DNA from: Hyperoplus lanceolatus
Lineage: Eukaryota > Chordata > Actinopteri > Uranoscopiformes > Ammodytidae
Length of the DNA stretch: 64,000 nucleotides
NCBI GenBank assembly: GCA_026929865.2
Contig: CM049403.1
Coordinates: forward strand, 7,221,501-7,285,500
Direction of reading: 5' to 3'
Numbering within the stretch: position 1 is the first letter of the stretch; the number at the start of each line of letters is the position of its first letter. The translations under genes and the position numbers were made by a program. Of the stretch, positions 22,280-35,264 are shown piece by piece. Below the pieces are notes generated by a model that was given only the letters and a program-made list of their open reading frames with translations, had not been told where the DNA came from and ran no database searches.

Positions 22280-24970
22280 TCAAGTCTTTCCACAATATCA
22301 AGTGATGAGGTGGAGATGTATTTAGTTATTTATTCAATAGTAAATTTTTAATTACTTTCAAATTATTTTCACTGAAAACAAATGTTCTTATGTTCTGTGA
22401 AAAATTAAAGGATAAGTGTTATGATATTCAGTCTTCTTCTTATTGCCAACAAATCCTATTTAACACTAGAGTTATTAGTCAACTAATCAGTGATTCAATA
22501 CTTATTTTATTAATACATTTTGATAACCAATAACCTGCCCAGGGACTACTGGTGGGAGATAGCAATTTGCTAAAACCCTCTACACACGACATCTCTCCTT
22601 GCCTTAAACAAGGTCAGTTTGTTGTACTCCCTTCTCAAATAAAGCTACATTACATTGTCAGGCATTAACTAAGCATAACCGTTAGTCAGTGCTTAGTTGA
22701 TGTGTATTATTCTCGAACTAAGCATTTACTAACAGTTAATATAACCCTTATTGTAAAAATAATGAACACATCAACTTGTATTTGCTAAAGCAGAATGTGT
22801 TCTCTTTTACAATCCTAATTCTGGGACCCGTCTTGCAAACCCTGTCACTACCTAAAAAAAAATGCTAACCAGAGCTCCAGATTGGGCCTGCCTATAAGCA
22901 CATGTTCCTTCCCTCCACTCTTCACACTCCCTCTCTCCTGTCTAATTGACTTCATGCCTGTTCATGAAAGGGATCCACGGTTTCCACCTGCTTTGCCTCT
23001 ATTCACAGAGTAACACCAAATTCTCCTGTGCTCTCACTCTATTAACAGAGATCATACCCCAAGTTCAGCTCCCCCGCTATCATTGCGGGAGATGCTAAAA
23101 TCTCATTTTCAACTCAATTTAACCTGGTCCACCTCGGGGAGGGGGGAGGGGGTGGGGGGACTGGAAAAGTCCTCCCTCAGACTTAATTATGAACATACAT
23201 GAAGATCTTTTCATATTTTGATTATTTCTTGACAGTCAGTAAACAACAATAATAATGCTGTTTATAAGCATATACTGTATATTCTTCTCACAAGACTTCA
23301 ATTAGTAATGCGAAAATGAATTAACTGTAAAAAAATGTGTGTGTATGCGTAATATATGTTTTCTGAGCAATAATTGGTGCTACTGCTGTACACAGAATCC
23401 TTTTTTTTTATTACATACTATTAATTAATTTTTTTTCAACTAGGTGCCCCCAATTATAGTTAATAATTCAGTGATCTTTATGCAAGTTAGTTCAAGTGAC
23501 CTAGATAGCATTTTTTTTAATGAAGTATTCCCTTGTTACATATTCCACTTTCCTCCCATTTACCTGGCTTCACTGTGCAACCACCAGCAGCCTTGGCCCC
23601 GGACTCCCACTAAAAATGTGATCCACCCCCCCTCCCCCCGCCAATAAATTGACTCCTGAGGTACGGTGTATCCGCCTATCACACAAGACTAGTCAGATAA
23701 TATGATTCAGTGCTGTTGCTGTTGATGGCATAGATCTGGCAAGGCCTAAGAAGTGTGTTGGCAATGGGGCCCATTTTACTGTTTTCTCAAATAGGATTCA
23801 GCTCTGAGCTTTGACTCAGTCAGCCCTTATGGATATTCATGCCCTTTAACAGGCGACATACTTAATTCACTTGGCTTAGGTGGGAGGGGTCCTCCTATAA
23901 CGAGAGTAAAGAGGTGACGTTTACGCAGCATCTTTGAGGAAGGCTTGTCTGTGTGGCTGTTGCTTTGAGCTAGCCTGGAGCGGATACACAGATCCTTAGC
24001 AAGAAGCAGTCTGGCTCAGTGTTTAATGGTGCACCAACACCAGGTTTTTTCAGCGAGGCTCCTGTCTGCACTTCTTCCTCCCAGCTATTGAGCACTGTTA
24101 CCGGGGCCATCTGTGACTTAAGTGCTGTGCAGTTACCCCAGTTTTGGAGCCTTGCACCCCCCCTCCCCACAAGCACATCTATGATCTTAATGAACCCACA
24201 AGCTTTTTACTGTCAATCAATAATTGAACAGCCACTGAAGGAGTTCTTTTTTTCTTTCTTCCACAGCTATTTGAAAGTGGGCACAAGGGGTGGCTGAGTT
24301 TACCCAGCAAGTGAAAATGCACAAAAAAGAAGCTTTGCCAGACTGAATACAGCTGCTGCTAAGGGGATGGACGCAGAAGATAGTGTACCCATGCTTTATT
24401 CCGTAGGCTGTAGGATAATATTTTCTTTTCTTTTTATTTTGCATCTTTATTGAGCCTTGTCCCCTAAATCTGTTTGAGCAGCACACAAGGTACGAACACA
24501 CATGGTAAATACATGGTCTCAGCCGTTTCAATCCCGTCCTCATTTTCACCTCATTCGCACCTATAGGGATGCATCTGACTACTATTAACAACAGGTCATA
24601 GCCCAGCATTGCACTCCACTAGCAGTAACACCTTCAAGCAACTGTCAAGTCAGGCGTAATGCCCATTAGCATCTCACTGTGATTGAGGCTAACCGTGAAT
24701 TCAGTCAGGCTTTATGGCGATGTAATGCCTTCCTGCAAGCAATCAAACGAAGACAATAGGACAAAACACTAGCAAGTGAAGGAAATACTTCACCAATTTG
24801 ACACAACACGTAAATGCAGCATAACGAAACGCAGTGCAAAGTACAAAAAACAGAGCTAAATGCAAAGACATGATACAACATGATAGCTGCTTACAATCAG
24901 CTCTTACACTATAGCCTTGCTTCCACTGAGTGGTTCGATATATATTGTATAGGCAAGGATTTATTTGCGT
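22280..24970. other. Unassigned noncoding DNA
   Basis: No gene was recognised. The region holds a G-rich run near 23139-23160 and T runs near 23402 and 23430. Small frames show no domain. Confidence 0.45.
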
Positions 24971-24976
24971 TTTTTT

Positions 24977-25050
24977 TCTTCATACGAAGCCTATTGAATG
25001 ACCCAAATGACAATTGTATTGACTGTTGTTAACATTTAACAGATTGGCAT
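24977..25050 (+). repeat. 74-bp dispersed direct repeat, copy 1
   Basis: TCTTCATACGAAGCCTATTG through AACAGATTGGCAT recurs at 27333-27406 in the same orientation with only a few substitutions, although the flanks differ. Confidence 0.75.
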
Positions 25051-26430
25051 TCACACAGACAGGCAGTTAGTCACATTGCCAGCTTAAATAACTTCCAAAA
25101 ATGAAAGTTTGAAATAGATTTTGTTTGATAATGTAAGATGTACTTACAGTATGTCTGTATATATAGACACGTGTGTTTTTCTGAGTTTGTAGTGTCCATA
25201 CACTTGTATTACGTATATATACATATTTCTTATTTGAGGTATGTCGGGTTATTATACAATGGTTCGTTAACTCTAGAAAAGTGAATGTATAACGAAGCTT
25301 AAGTTATTTTTGAATATGGTTTTATTAGCTACACAGCTGGTAGTTACTGGCTGTAAATATCAAGTAACAATTTATTTTTTATATAAGAACTGCTTTGTGT
25401 GGTGCAAATCACGCCATTCTGTGTAGTGAAGTACTGAAGACCTCTTCTTCACTGGATTGGGTTTTGTCTTATTTCCATGAATTTTCCTATCAGGTGGAAT
25501 TGAGCTCTGGGCCACCGGAACCCAACCTATAACAAAGCTACTTCCCCAATGCCACTGTACTGATCTGTCTCGAAATGCTTTAGGAGGACGATGTTGACAT
25601 GCTATGTTTCGTCCACCTATGCACCCAGACTTCATTACCCAAACGAGGCGTGAATTCCACCACAGCCCGGGCTGGTGCTTGTGTGAAGCTCCCACCATCT
25701 ATGGGCAGTAAACAGTGTTCTTGAGCTTTGATTTTAGCTGTGAGGTTAAGCAGCTGAAAGCAGTGGTTTTTCTTCATCTAGTATTCCCCACAGGCGGCAG
25801 GGGAATACTGGGAGGAAGTATGTCCCTGGTTTCTCTTAGCCCTCTTTATCCCCAGACTTCCACAGAATAGACCTTAAACCACTTTAGCTTGTGCTTTATG
25901 GTATCATCATTGAGTCACTTGTGACATGTAGATGCGCAGGGTTGCTGGAGATTTACAGAGTCATCCATTATTTATGAATTGTGTCGCAAGGATATAAAGG
26001 CCGTTATCTTATTGTGGGGGTACTTGGCCTTTCGAACCCCTCCAGCTCACAAACTGCGCCATCTATTCACAGACAGTGGATGCTGAGCTTTTCATTCCAC
26101 CACTGCTCTGGTGGATAGTCTATATTGCCGTCTTGCCATGGAGAGCTGGTCTAAACCCTGATTCGCGCCCCGCTTGTTATGTGCACTTCCAGTTTTGGGA
26201 TTATTTTATGAAGATTTGATGAGTGTAGGCAAACAACTTTCAGATCACTGCCCCGAGGCCAACCCCTTCAGAAGTGAAGAAAGAGCCATGTCCTTCAGTC
26301 TCCTGGGAACAGGCAAATCCATCTTCACCCTCAAACTTGGCCTTAATTAGTTGGACTGTGCCTAATGGGAAAACATTAGCATTGTTATGAGTGGGAGAAA
26401 AAAGATGGAGTTTGACTGACAAGGTCCTGC
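25051..26430. other. Unassigned noncoding DNA
   Basis: No gene or repeat could be supported. Reverse-strand frames at 25372-25777 overlap in two phases and show no known motif. Confidence 0.45.
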
Positions 26431-26439
26431 TCTTAACGT

Positions 26440-26660
26440 TAGTTGAATTAAAGGAGGATAGCTGGGGGAAGGTTTTTGGTATATTGAAACGGTCATTTGC
26501 ATATCTGCGGCTATATTAAAAGGGATTAGCTCCAGCCAGCCAGGCACAACAAACAGAGGGAGGAGAGGACAGCGTGGTTTTAATATCACAAATGACACCC
26601 AGGGAGTTGCCCCCTTAGCTCCGAGCCTGATTACAGCTTCTTAATTAGGGCGGCTTTCTC
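26440..26660. promoter_or_regulatory. Candidate enhancer with octamer, bicoid-type and TAATTA motifs
   Basis: A perfect POU octamer ATTTGCAT lies at 26495-26502. A bicoid/Otx-type core GGATTAG lies at 26523-26529, and TTAATTAG at 26641-26648. The block is unique, has no long frame and sits near a second AT-rich motif block at 26855-26990. Combinations of this kind are known from neural and anterior enhancers. Function here is inference. Confidence 0.3.
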
Positions 26661-26854
26661 AACTCTCACACATTTTTTTCTTCCCCAGTGCTCTGCAGAG
26701 TCTACGGCAGGAGTTTAGTCCCAGATTCAATATTTACCCTGCACTCCTCTACTAGTACCGGGAGTTTTTACCGTGGATAGAGGGGTGGGTCGGGGAGGGG
26801 TGGGTCGGGGGGGGGGGGGGGGTATGGTATTAATCATGAAATCTGCTTCTCGTA

Positions 26855-26990
26855 TGCAGGTGCAAAGCAATTAGCAAGGCTGGCATTTAAATGGACTTTA
26901 ATTAATATCTCGTCACAGATGAAAATCCGATATCAATTAGGTTTTAAATGCCTTTCACACCAGTTTTTCAAATCCGGGGGTCTTGAGTGT
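26855..26990. promoter_or_regulatory. Candidate enhancer with E-box and TTAATTAA
   Basis: E-box CAGGTG at 26857-26862, GCAATTAGCAA near 26867, TTTAATTAAT at 26897-26906 and CAATTAG near 26935 occur within 90 bp of unique DNA. This is motif evidence only. Confidence 0.25.
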
Positions 26991-27332
26991 TGCATTATTG
27001 GCAGCTGTGCGTCAGCAGGTTGGGAGATTTAGCTTCCTCTGTTGACACACAGCTCACATCTGCACACGCGCTGTGTGCATACCGTGGCACAGTAACAAAG
27101 TTGATACATGCCATATTTTATGTGAATATAAATATAGCATATATTTGAGGGGGTCTCTTCTGTTCTGGCTGTTCCTGTTTCTTTTTTCTTTTGCCCATGC
27201 ATTTTTTTATTCACTGTTTATCATGATGTGTATTTCTGTCTGCCTTTTACAACATTTAAATACTAAATCCCTCAGAGTATGATAGTATCTTCAGGTGTAA
27301 TAACACTTCCATTGCAACTGTTTATCAGTCTA

Positions 27333-27406
27333 TCTTCATACGAAGCCTATTGAATGTGCCAAATGACAATTGTATAGACTGTTGTTAACATCTAACAGAT
27401 TGGCAT
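27333..27406 (+). repeat. 74-bp dispersed direct repeat, copy 2
   Basis: Same orientation and nearly the same sequence as 24977-25050, 2.36 kb away. Confidence 0.75.
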
Positions 27407-28263
27407 GACACATTAATGTAGGTCTAGCAAATAGTGGATGAATTGATGTTTGGAAATATGCTTTGATTTGGCAGTCCATGAATTACTTATAACTTATGAG
27501 TTTTTTTCACAATTGGTTATAAGGAAGCATACATAGAGTTGAGGTTATCAATTAGAAACCTAAATAAATCACCCGTAGGGCTAAAAAGCTCCAAGCAAAC
27601 ATTTGAAGACATTGTTTTCATATGTTTGACGTTGATATTAAAGATGATGCCATTCTGGCTCTATATGTTGAGGTGTTGGGCGCCATGAAATCACACAGGG
27701 GGGGGGGGGCTGCTGACCTGCAAAGCTGCGACTTGAACCACAACTTCTCTTCCTCCCAGCCCAGGCCGAGGCTGGGGGAGCAGGGGTCAAGGGTCAACTG
27801 TCCCAGGAGCCACAGAGGAGCCTCCTGGGTGAAGACATCCTCCAGACTTCTCCCCTCAAACCCAAAGAAAACCATGGCCTGGGTTTCACAGGCCTTGCCC
27901 TGCAGCCGCCCCGGGGCTTGAATACATCTATGTGTGTTTATTGGGATGGTGTGGTTCCACTATAGCCACAAAACCACGACCATTTCCCCTAAAGTCAATG
28001 GTGCACTCGATGTTCATTTCTAAACGGGTTTGCTAGTTTCCACCAGCGGCATAGTGAGTGTTCAAGCTCCAACTAAGTTATGCTGTGATGTATGTTCTTG
28101 CCCGTAAGAGTGGAGTTGACACTAAAACTTTATTACAGGAGGTCATATATTGAATTGTTGCATATCACAGTTAGGGGCTGTTAGGTCAGTATCATATGCA
28201 GCCTACTTAATAATATAAGGAAATATTTTAAACGGGCTCTTGTTGGGCTTACAGATACAGTTA

Positions 28264-28451
28264 GCATTCTGGAGAATGCTTGTGGTCAAAATCAGTGAAT
28301 ATCTCCTCACGATCCGCCTAGTCTCTGTAAACTGGTATGTTAACAAAGGGGGGCGCGCCGTATCTAACATAATGCACGTTTAGGCTGCAAAATAACAACA
28401 GATTTCCTGTCTTTGACAACCAGCGTTCCCCAGAATCGCTGACTCCACCTT
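28264..28451. mobile_element. MITE (TTAAAGGTGGAGTCAGC family), copy 1, truncated left
   Basis: Contains TTCTGGAGAATGCTTGTGG and TCAGTGAATATCTCCTCACG at the left, and CCCCAGAATCGCTGACTCC followed by ACCTTAA at the right. The outermost left terminal repeat is missing. The interior contains an ACTGGTATGTTAACAAAGG stretch shared with the copy at 49.7 kb. Confidence 0.7.
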
Positions 28452-28559
28452 AACACACATTATTATCATTTGCATGCCGTACTATAGCGTTGGTAAAGCG
28501 TATAGTCAGCACTGATTGGGAATCCACTCAGCCAGAAATAAACTGTTTGCTCTAACCAC

Positions 28560-28561
<2 letters not shown>

Positions 28562-28612
<51 letters not shown>

Positions 28613-28618
28613 AGAGAG
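28562..28618. repeat. (GA)n microsatellite
   Basis: About 22 GA units and then degenerate GA-rich sequence. Confidence 0.95.
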
Positions 28619-28639
28619 AAAAAAAATATCATATTAGCA

Positions 28640-28800
28640 AAAATAAATGTTGGTGGCTTGTTAGAGAGTCTGATTATGTGTCTCGGGCAAATTGGTGGTA
28701 ATGAGTCAAGAGACTGCACTCGTTCACATACATTAAAACAGCGATCATTAGGAAATTAGGGGGCCCAGATTAATCCTGTTAATGACACGCCGGTGCTCAT
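28640..28800. promoter_or_regulatory. Candidate conserved noncoding block
   Basis: Unique, balanced-composition sequence with GATTAATCCTG near 28768 (a bicoid/Otx-type site on the reverse strand) and GATCATTAGG near 28743. No reading frame. Regulatory role is inferred from motifs only. Confidence 0.2.
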
Positions 28801-29788
28801 GGGAAAAAAAAAAGAGAAGAAGAAGACGGCCCCAGATGTCGGGGATGTGCGGTTCCCGTGATGAAGCATCAACTGCATACAACAGCTCCTGCTCTCTCTC
28901 TCTCTTTCCCTCTCTCTCTTTCTCTCTCTCTCTTTCTAACGCGGGGCCGCTATACTGCACACTTGAAATGCAAACGAGGGGGGCCGCAACGACTGCTAAT
29001 GAGAGCAGATCCTAGTGATAAGGAGTGTGAGATAGAGCGAGAGAGAGAGAGAGAGAATGAGAGAAAGGGGGGAGAAGGGAAAAAGTGAATAAATTAAAAG
29101 AAAAAGAAGCGTTCTGAACCGAGGATAAGACACAGCAGCAGGAACTCTGATGTCCCCAATTAGGAGGGATGTCACCCCCCTGTCTGGGCCGCAGTAATAA
29201 AGCCCTCACTCTGTATTCGGAATCACATGGCTCCAACACTGTTAACATTCTAATATCTTGGGCGTGCGTGGTAACATTAATTACTTGGCCACTTTTGATG
29301 GGGGCTCCTGAATCTCCTTAATGTTTGCCTCCAAATGGAAATGTGAGCCTGGTGGCTTAAGGGAGTGTTCCATTAGAAAATAATAAGTAATATTTACCCA
29401 ACCCAGCGAGCAGTCGTGGGTGCTCAGCCCCTCCGCAACTGGTTCAATTTCTCCTATTGACTGTTTGGATATATACTGTTCATCCGACACAAAGACAATT
29501 ATTCTGTGAATTTTTAACAAGAGTCTGATCCCTTTGGAAATGGTGTCTTCTTCTCTTTTTTTGTTGGTCCTCTTCCGATGTAAAGCCCGCTGTTTGAGAT
29601 AGGCCACGCCACACTTAGATTTCATTACAGGTGGTTTTGAAATCTATGCAAATCTCCTCCAAGCTATTCCTATCAGGCCAAGCCCAATAATTGAGGAGGA
29701 TCTTCCCAAACATTTCCTGCTACCATTAAAATTCATGGTCACCTTGAAAGGCATGTCTGCAGCTGTGAATCCTATCAGTCGGCCCTTC

Positions 29789-29804
29789 ACTTTCTCTCTC
29801 TCGC

Positions 29805-29830
<26 letters not shown>
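29789..29830. repeat. (TC)n microsatellite
   Basis: About 18 TC units with two CTCG interruptions. Confidence 0.9.
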
Positions 29831-29836
<6 letters not shown>

Positions 29837-30038
29837 CCTGTGAAACAAACACTCTTGTTCTTTTAGCTGCTACAATGTAGCCTATATCATACCAGATAAG
29901 GAATTATGAAAGAATGAACATTCTCCAGACTGTGTGACTGGCTGCAAATGGTCAACTTTCATCTGGTGGAAGGAGCTGTGTGTGTACTGTATTGTTTTCA
30001 CAGTGTAGTGAACCTAAGAGAGAAAGGGTAAAGCCATT

Positions 30039-30039
<1 letters not shown>

Positions 30040-30128
<89 letters not shown>

Positions 30129-30130
30129 TG

Positions 30131-30164
<34 letters not shown>
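30040..30164. repeat. Long (GT)n microsatellite
   Basis: About 60 GT units interrupted once by a CTGCT motif at about 30128-30132. It produces spurious VCVC and THTH frames on both strands. Confidence 0.97.
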
Positions 30165-30166
<2 letters not shown>

Positions 30167-30289
30167 ACAGCAGCAAGCAGAAAGTGTGTTCTCTGGGGTG
30201 GCAATGTAAGAGGAGCCCAGGATAAAGGAGAAAAAAAAAAGATTACAATTTTCCCCCCATGTCGAGGTGGCAGGGCTGCCAGCGAGAGA

Positions 30290-30640
30290 GGCTGAGGAGA
30301 GCGGTGAATGTAATGGTTGTATTACTGCACTCGGCCATGCATTATTAATGCAAACGTGATCAAGGCAGGTGGACAAGCCCAGGAGAGATAGCGCTGCTTA
30401 ATGAACAGTTCCCCCCCCCCCTCCCTTCTCCCTGGGCAGAACAAGGCCTGGCAGCTGTTAGTGTTGCACTGTGAGGTGTGAGCTGCTGTACCTCTGTGGT
30501 TAAGGTAGCCCCCCCTATTTAATTAAGAAATAATCTGCAGCCCGCTCCTAATTGACTCTGTTCATAGGCCGGTGCATGTGTCAGCGCCGTGGTCATGCCC
30601 ACCTGCATTTTAAATGGGGGGGGGGGTGAATGGATGTGTT
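30290..30640. promoter_or_regulatory. Candidate conserved noncoding block with TTAATTAA
   Basis: TAATGCAAA at 30347-30355 (POU-like) and TTAATTAA at 30519-30526 with TAATCTGC next to it lie in unique sequence. The block is interrupted by C and G homopolymers near 30411-30422 and 30617-30626. Inference from motifs. Confidence 0.22.
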
Positions 30641-32890
30641 GTGCCGTTGATCGTTTGGTGTAGTTTCTTTTTTAACCGTTCAACCAGATCAAGTTGGACT
30701 CATTTTCATGTTAAAAATGCTGGGCTCTTCAAAATGGAGGGAATTTAGGCAATATCCTTTTTAACACGTAACATGAAGTAAAAGATGCACAGATGCACTG
30801 ATTTGAATGGGCCTCAGCAACAGTGTTTATACATAGACAATGTCAACTTAAGGCAATAACATAGGTTTAAGTGACAGATCAAGGAAATAGCAGTCACTAG
30901 ACGTATTATAAATGAAATAAAAACTAAAGATAAAAATGCACATTCGTTTAGAGACTCAAATACATTAGTGTAAAAACTGTGGACAGTTCTAAGATTTGAA
31001 ACACAATTTTCATCTGTAGCACGGCCTCATCATGTGTGTACATCCCCCTGAAGAGTGCTACCTTTCTGGGATCTAGTTCTCACAACACAACGGTGAATGA
31101 ATATTTGTAAAAGTACGCTGTAAAAAGACAAGGGACTAGCCACTAATCCTGCTCAGGTACTATGTGTTATATTTCATTATGAGAGGAGTCAATGTATGGC
31201 AGAACATATGATTATTGAGAGGTGGTTTGATTCACACGTAATATGCGCATAGCTCTCAGGAATGTTGCTGATGTGTGCTGTGAGGATTGCTTTTAGAGAG
31301 GATAACATCAATTTGACTTTAAATTTTCATTTCATTTTTTGAAGTAAAGCACATGGGCCCTGTCAAGGCATTGGCTGCATCAGTGTAGTGTTTTTAAGTC
31401 ACATACTGCCCCCTAGTGTGAGAGTGGAGTAATACAGGTATAAATCAGTGCTCGTCTGGCAGCCCTGCTCCTCTGGGAGAGGGTCTGCTGCTGTACTTAA
31501 GACATCTATCGTACCAAAGATGAAATAATGCATATAGGTACATGGGAACATGCATGATTATCTCAAATTGTGCTTAAGTAGTGCGTGCTTTCATGTACGT
31601 TTCTGAACAAATGCCACAAAAGGACAGCATTTGACTAACTAGCAGTTGACTAGGGAGGGATAGCTTGTCTATGAGGGAGACATTTCTTTCACACATTTGC
31701 TTGACTGCAGTCAAATTCAGCAGCAAATGGACTAGGTGATAGGGCCAGGCATAGGTAAGTGTGTCAAATGAAATAATCCAATGAAAGAATGCAAACTTAA
31801 AGCAATTTTCCAACATGCTGCTCTGTTGACCATTGTGTACACAAACACATGTAATACTTATTTGTGTGCATAGCAGTGTGTGTGATGTATTCCTTTTTTT
31901 TTACCCAGCCCCTTCAAGGTAATACCAGCTCCAGGCAGGTGTATCCCCAGCCCTAGCCCGGGACCCCATGCTGTTTTGCGGGGGGGACCGCAGCCTGCAA
32001 GAAGGCCCACAGGAGGCCTGCTGTAAAGGAGCCAAGACGTAGGGGCGTATCCGCAGCCAAGGAGCTCAATCTAATAAGCAATGTTTTACAGCAGGCTCTT
32101 GAAGCTGACAAAAGAACCAGTAGCAATAATTCTAAAGGTGAAAAGACAGGTGTAGGCCTGGCAGAGAGATACGCATATTCCCATTTGTATAGGTATGAAC
32201 CATTAACATAAACAAAGACACAAACAGTACAAAGCTCCTATGAGCAGACACACACACACACACATAGTGGTGTTCAGCTCTTCAGACAGTTAGGACTGGG
32301 GTTAATAGAATACTTATGGATGTAGTGTGTCCAGGGCTGAGGGAGAGATTGGGGTGGAGGTGGGATTTGGGCTTTCTAGGTCTGCCTGCCGCCTCGGTGA
32401 AGCCCCCGCTAACCGACAGAGCGCATCCCTATCGCCGGGCAGGATTAAGAGCATGTCAGGCTACAGCAAAGCAGATACCCTGGCTCTATATAATATCACA
32501 CAGCACGCGCATATCCACACATATATCCTGCCCTTTTTACAAAGGATTTTGTCACGGAACAGTTATTTATGACTGCGGCAGATACGGTCAGACACATTGG
32601 GGGGAAATTATTCCCGGGATTATATAGATGATGCTTGAAAGCCATCAGTGTTATGAATTTGAATGAGATGGTAATAATTTTTTTGGATGTGATGGGGGGC
32701 ATTATTTTATAGAGGGAGGGATAGAGCGGTAATATGTTACACCTGTTAGCTCTGACATCCAGGGATTTGGAAATCTGGAGTGATTTGAATCGTTGAAATT
32801 GGTTGGGCATTAACTCCACACGTGGAAATACATTACGGTGCACGTGGTTGGTTAGATTGTGCTACATGTGACTATTTGCCCAAGGGGATG
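30641..32890. other. Unassigned noncoding DNA
   Basis: No gene was recognised. A CTCF-like site is listed separately at 31406-31419. The stretch 31910-32140 is GC-richer but has no continuous frame. Confidence 0.4.
31406..31419 (-). promoter_or_regulatory. CTCF-like site
   Basis: CTGCCCCCTAGTGT reads ACACTAGGGGGCAG on the minus strand, which fits the vertebrate CTCF core CCASYAGRKGGCR except at the first base. A single motif does not prove binding. Confidence 0.4.
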
Positions 32891-32892
32891 AA

Positions 32893-33164
<272 letters not shown>

Positions 33165-34157
33165 AAACTGAGAAGACTCAAACTCTCAGTGTTTAGAGCT
33201 CTGAACTCATCCCAAAAGCCAAGGTAAATCAAACCAAGCAGTTCTTTGATACCAATGCAAGGCCAAGGTGTACACAATAGTATTTCACAATGACGTGTCA
33301 TTATACTACTTCAGCTCTGGCAAAAAATAAACATTTGGATATAGCGTGCAGCCGAGAATTGATTGTGGCTTTGGGGAGGGGGGTAACATTGTAGCCCCGT
33401 GTAGCTTTTGCCTCAGGCTGAAGCTTACCAGTGATTTTATACATAGTTGATTCCTACCTGTTCTCCCCCCATGTACCTGGACCTGTATGCTAGTATCTTG
33501 CTATCAATTCCCCCGTCTGAGCAATCTGTTTGAATCCACAAGGTTGTGAATAAAACAAAAAGCTGCTCTCCTGCCTCAGCTTAGTGTATAATGCAGGACC
33601 TCGCCATTGGTCATGAATTGACAAAGTCCACATAGGGGGCTATATCCCGCACCCTTACCGATGCTGGGAATAGCCATACACATACAAGTAGTAATACTAC
33701 TAGCAAGGCAATGCGATGTGGATGGAATTGCAGAGATTTCTTGTTGAGTAATGCGGGGTTAAAACCAAAAAATGGGACATTATGTTTGGTAGGGAGCGGA
33801 CCCCACTGAAGAGGCTTGGTTGTATAGATGCAGAGTGGACAGTGGACAGGAGTGCAGGGTTAAGGCAGGCGGGCTAACAAAGCCACAGCAACCAGCCATG
33901 GTCTCAGGGAAGCACTACGCACTGAATATTTCATGGCTCCTCCAAGCAACAAAAAGACTACAAAACTGACCTGGCTCATTTGGAGCGGTGTTCCTAGCTG
34001 AAGGTCAGGACCTGAACACAGAGAGGCAGGAGGTCCAAAAGAGCAAATATCAAAACATGTATTTAAAGCTTAATAATGTTTTCCTGGATTTAGTCGGTTT
34101 TCTTTTGGCTTATCTTATAAGCTTGGAGCATTAGGTGAATGTATTGTTTTTTTGTTT
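33165..34157. other. Unassigned noncoding DNA
   Basis: No gene or identifiable repeat. Confidence 0.45.
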
Positions 34158-34411
34158 TTTTATAGCTATAATTTGTAACTTTTTTCATATCAATGAATGT
34201 CGGTTACATTCGTGCCATTGCCCAAATGAGTTGACACGAAGTTGATCAAGCCTATCAGCTCCACAATACTTTCTTTGGAGGTGCAGCAGAAGATATATAG
34301 TCCATTGGCAATCACCAAAGGCTTTCCTCATGTGGATGCGCCGACGGTGTTGTTGTAATTACTGGGAATTCATTGTGTGGGGTGACAGAAGTTGCGCACT
34401 ATAGCTTTAAC
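34158..34411 (+). mobile_element. MITE-like repeat, copy 2
   Basis: Collinear with 17655-17998. The left side TATAGCTATAATTTGTAAC and the reverse complement of the right end, TTAAAGCTATAGTGCGCAAC, form a degenerate terminal inverted repeat. Length is about 254 bp with no coding capacity. Confidence 0.62.
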
Positions 34412-34764
34412 AGCACATCACTTGAGACTCCCATTCTCTCCAGAGCAGATCAACTTGGTTCATTGTATTGATGTATTTTACTTTTAGTTGTAGAAACGCA
34501 CACAGTTTCTCCCTATTGCAGAAATCTTTGACAAGGTGGGCGTAAAATTCACATTAGCAGCTCACTTCTCCTAACAACACAAAAGAGAAAAACAATAGGG
34601 GGGGTTTATACCCTGCAGACCCTAAAAGGGAAGGCGTTTAGCTCCTAGTGACTATGTATGCAAAGCAACCCCAAACTCCCCACACTCAGCTGGCGCACGC
34701 ATAGCACAGAACAACAGCAAGTACTCCGGGGCTGTCTCTCTGACAAAAGGGAGCAGGATATAAC

Positions 34765-34906
<142 letters not shown>

Positions 34907-35241
34907 CCCCTCATGTACCTCTTCTCCTATTCCCTCCCTAATCAATATCAAAAGCAACAGAAAACGCAAAAGGCGCGAGGAAGACACACACACACATACA
35001 AATACACGTGCCAAAGCAAACAAATGCCTGTTCAGTGGGGGGAGAGAATTAGAGCGTGGTGCCATCTCCTCAGCATACCTGTCATTATCTGCGTTAGTTC
35101 TTAATGAGTGCTCCCCTACACACTCGGTCACATCACATTTGTTTTATACAGAGTCCCTTTGAAACGGCTGAGAGATATTGAACCTCCTTTGATCATGGAA
35201 TCCATCTGAATTTCAAATCTCGATATGACCCCCCCCCAAAC

Positions 35242-35264
35242 ACACACACACACACACACACACA
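35242..35264. repeat. Short (CA)n tract
   Basis: About 11 CA units after a C run. Confidence 0.9.

Noticed and set aside
30014..30376. Overlapping frames of VC/TH repeats on both strands
   Set aside because: Artefact of the (GT)n tract. The same applies to the frames at 34645-35162 and 37375-37639.
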